Part shown: positions 63,362-64,000 of the stretch, piece by piece
Position numbering within the stretch: position 1 is the stretch's first letter
Layout: every line of letters starts with the position of its first letter
Assembly (NCBI GenBank): GCA_963682005.1
Contig: OY820914.1
Coordinates: 4,402,001 to 4,466,000 of the forward strand
Origin: CAIYUC01 sp963682005
Lineage (GTDB): Bacteria; Bacteroidota; Bacteroidia; Bacteroidales; FEN-979
DNA: 64,000 nt
Reading direction: 5' to 3'
Position numbers and translations under genes: made by a program
Notes under the pieces: model-generated
What the model saw: the letters and a program-made list of their open reading frames with translations, nothing else
Told to the model about the DNA's origin: nothing
Database searches by the model: none

Positions 63362-63369
63362 CAAATGTA
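63362..63369 (-). promoter_or_regulatory. Candidate -7 box for the FISUMP gene
   Basis: Minus-strand TACATTTG matches TAnnTTTG, 20 bp upstream of the ATG at 63341. Confidence 0.5.
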
Positions 63370-63400
63370 CAGGAACTATTTTATTTTCCACCACAGAATC

Positions 63401-63446
63401 AAAAGGTCACAAGGTGACAAAGTAACAGAGTAACAGAGTAACAAAT
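63401..63446. repeat. Inverse TTTGTTAC/GTGACC word array
   Basis: Reads AGGTCACAAGGTGACAAAG then AGTAACAG repeated. It is the reverse complement of the word order at 52541-52606 (TTTGTTAC words then TTTGTGAC, CTTGTGAC). The GAAA-loop palindrome CCCCGC-GAAA-GCGGGG follows at 63475-63490. Confidence 0.9.
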
Positions 63447-63502
63447 TATCAAGCTAATCAACTCATATCGTCATCCCCGCGAAAGCGGGGACAACTCACC
63501 AC

Positions 63503-63767
63503 CTAATCTTTCACGCACCTCACCGCAAACCCATTCCCCCTGTACGCCGGATACGCCGCCACGCAAGGATCAAAATTGTAAAGCCCGTGAACCATGTCCT
63601 CTTTGAGCAATCGAACATTGATCAATGATCTGGCCTTTGTTTTCGATGAATGCGGGGGATGAAGATGGGGGAATAGAAGGGTTGTTCGCGGGCAATGACA
63701 GTCTGAATGCTGTAAATAAGAAGAAAAAGAAAAAAATATTGTACCTGGTAATCATTACTATCAGCAA
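63503..63767 (-). pseudogene. Chimeric remnant: start of a secreted 'ENKGQ' protein joined to a FISUMP tail
   Basis: Reading from ATG 63767, there is a signal peptide (RYNIFFFFFLFTAFRLSLP) and then PAFIENKGQIIDQ. That is the usual N-terminus of Bacteroidota SBBP/propeller-type secreted proteins. It then runs into a stop at 63570. In a different frame, 63595-63503 encodes HGLYNFDPCVAAYPAYRGN and ends VRCVKD-stop. This is almost the same C-terminus as the FISUMP protein at 59805 (HGLNDYDPSVAAYPAFRVN...VRCVKD). So the 5' end of one gene and the 3' end of another are fused with a frame shift; the parent genes are not in the window. Confidence 0.75.
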
Positions 63768-63786
63768 AGAAACACTAAGGTATGGG

Positions 63787-64000
63787 TTATTTTTTTATTC
63801 GTTGTTGTATTTCCTTCAAATAGATTCGTTTGAACCATATTTTGTATAGCGGATCAAGGAAATCAATCTTCCCGGGAAAAATATCGATGATCTCCTTGCT
63901 TACAAGCGCGGTTTTAATCCGGTTGACATTGCCGGAAGTGCCCAGCCGGTATTCTGCCAGCACTGTGGAAGCGCTGAATTGCCTGACATCCTTGCACAAC
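63787..64000 (-). CDS. C-terminal end of an Archaeal-ATPase-like AAA protein, partial
   Basis: The frame is open to the right edge, so the gene starts outside the window. The visible 70 residues (CKDVRQFSASTVLAEYRLGT, NVNRIKTALVSKEIID, DPLYKIWFKRIYLKEIQ) match the winged-helix end of Archaeal_ATPase-family P-loop proteins. In that family a helix-turn-helix is followed by FLDPxxxxWFKR. The role cannot be told; such ATPases are often accessory, mobile-region genes. The P-loop itself is out of the window. Confidence 0.75.
   Translation of the reverse strand, partial: LCKDVRQFSASTVLAEYRLGTSGNVNRIKTALVSKEIIDIFPGKIDFLDPLYKIWFKRIYLKEIQQRIKK

Overview
The window looks like a chromosomal segment of a member of the Bacteroidota, most likely an uncultured Bacteroidales-type organism. 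Supporting signs are ECF-sigma/anti-sigma and LytTR/LytS regulatory pairs, a CCC-motif membrane protein, DUF2279 and DUF2752 proteins, a Fibrobacter-succinogenes-major-paralogous (FISUMP) domain protein, a split transketolase, and TAnnTTTG -7 boxes a short distance upstream of about ten genes. No rRNA, tRNA, CRISPR array or complete insertion sequence was recognised.

Layout. (1) From the left edge to about 18.6 kb, all on the minus strand, is a Tc (toxin complex, insecticidal-type) locus. In transcription order it has a TPR-lipoprotein histidine kinase, a NarL-type response regulator, a small secreted protein, a 3263-residue TcA subunit, a two-TM protein with a CBS-like tail, and a TcB (SpvB/TcaC-like) subunit that leaves the window still open. 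TcA and its upstream neighbours are visibly AT-richer than TcB and the rest of the window. (2) 18.8-25 kb, minus strand: a putative secreted glycosidase-like protein, a DUF421 protein, a LytTR/LytS two-component system with a LiaF-like membrane protein, and a ProX-type tRNA editing protein. (3) 25-31.3 kb, plus strand: dapF, a GNAT acetyltransferase, mltG, small membrane proteins, a bifunctional NAD(P)HX repair enzyme and an HD hydrolase. (4) 31.4-40.8 kb, minus strand: parE, a glycan cluster (flippase, formyltransferase-like fusion, GT4), NMN/nicotinamide riboside salvage (pnuC and a NadR-like kinase), and an ECF sigma operon. (5) 40.9-44.8 kb, plus strand: a cation/proton antiporter, a DedA protein and Kup. 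(6) 44.8-48.4 kb, minus strand: the two transketolase halves with a von Willebrand A gene between them. (7) 48.6-53.3 kb, plus strand: a GH3/serine-hydrolase fusion, a membrane protein and a rhomboid protease. (8) 53.3-59.5 kb, minus strand: an ADP-forming acyl-CoA synthetase and a group-1 membrane-bound NiFe hydrogenase (small, large, cytochrome b, maturation protease). The small subunit carries the six-cysteine signature of O2-tolerant enzymes. (9) 59.8-64 kb, minus strand: a large secreted FISUMP protein, a chimeric gene remnant and the tail of an ATPase.

Two things stand out. One is the Tc toxin locus with its unfamiliar passenger genes. The other is a genome-wide habit of filling intergenic DNA with short tandem words of 7-9 bp. 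The same words recur at distant loci in both orientations, often start inside or next to a stop codon, and in the FISUMP gene are translated in frame. A separate 63-bp palindromic repeat occurs three times at exactly the same length. Both repeat types are absent from the toxin locus, which fits a separate origin for it.

All calls come from reading the sequence and recognising families; no database search was run.
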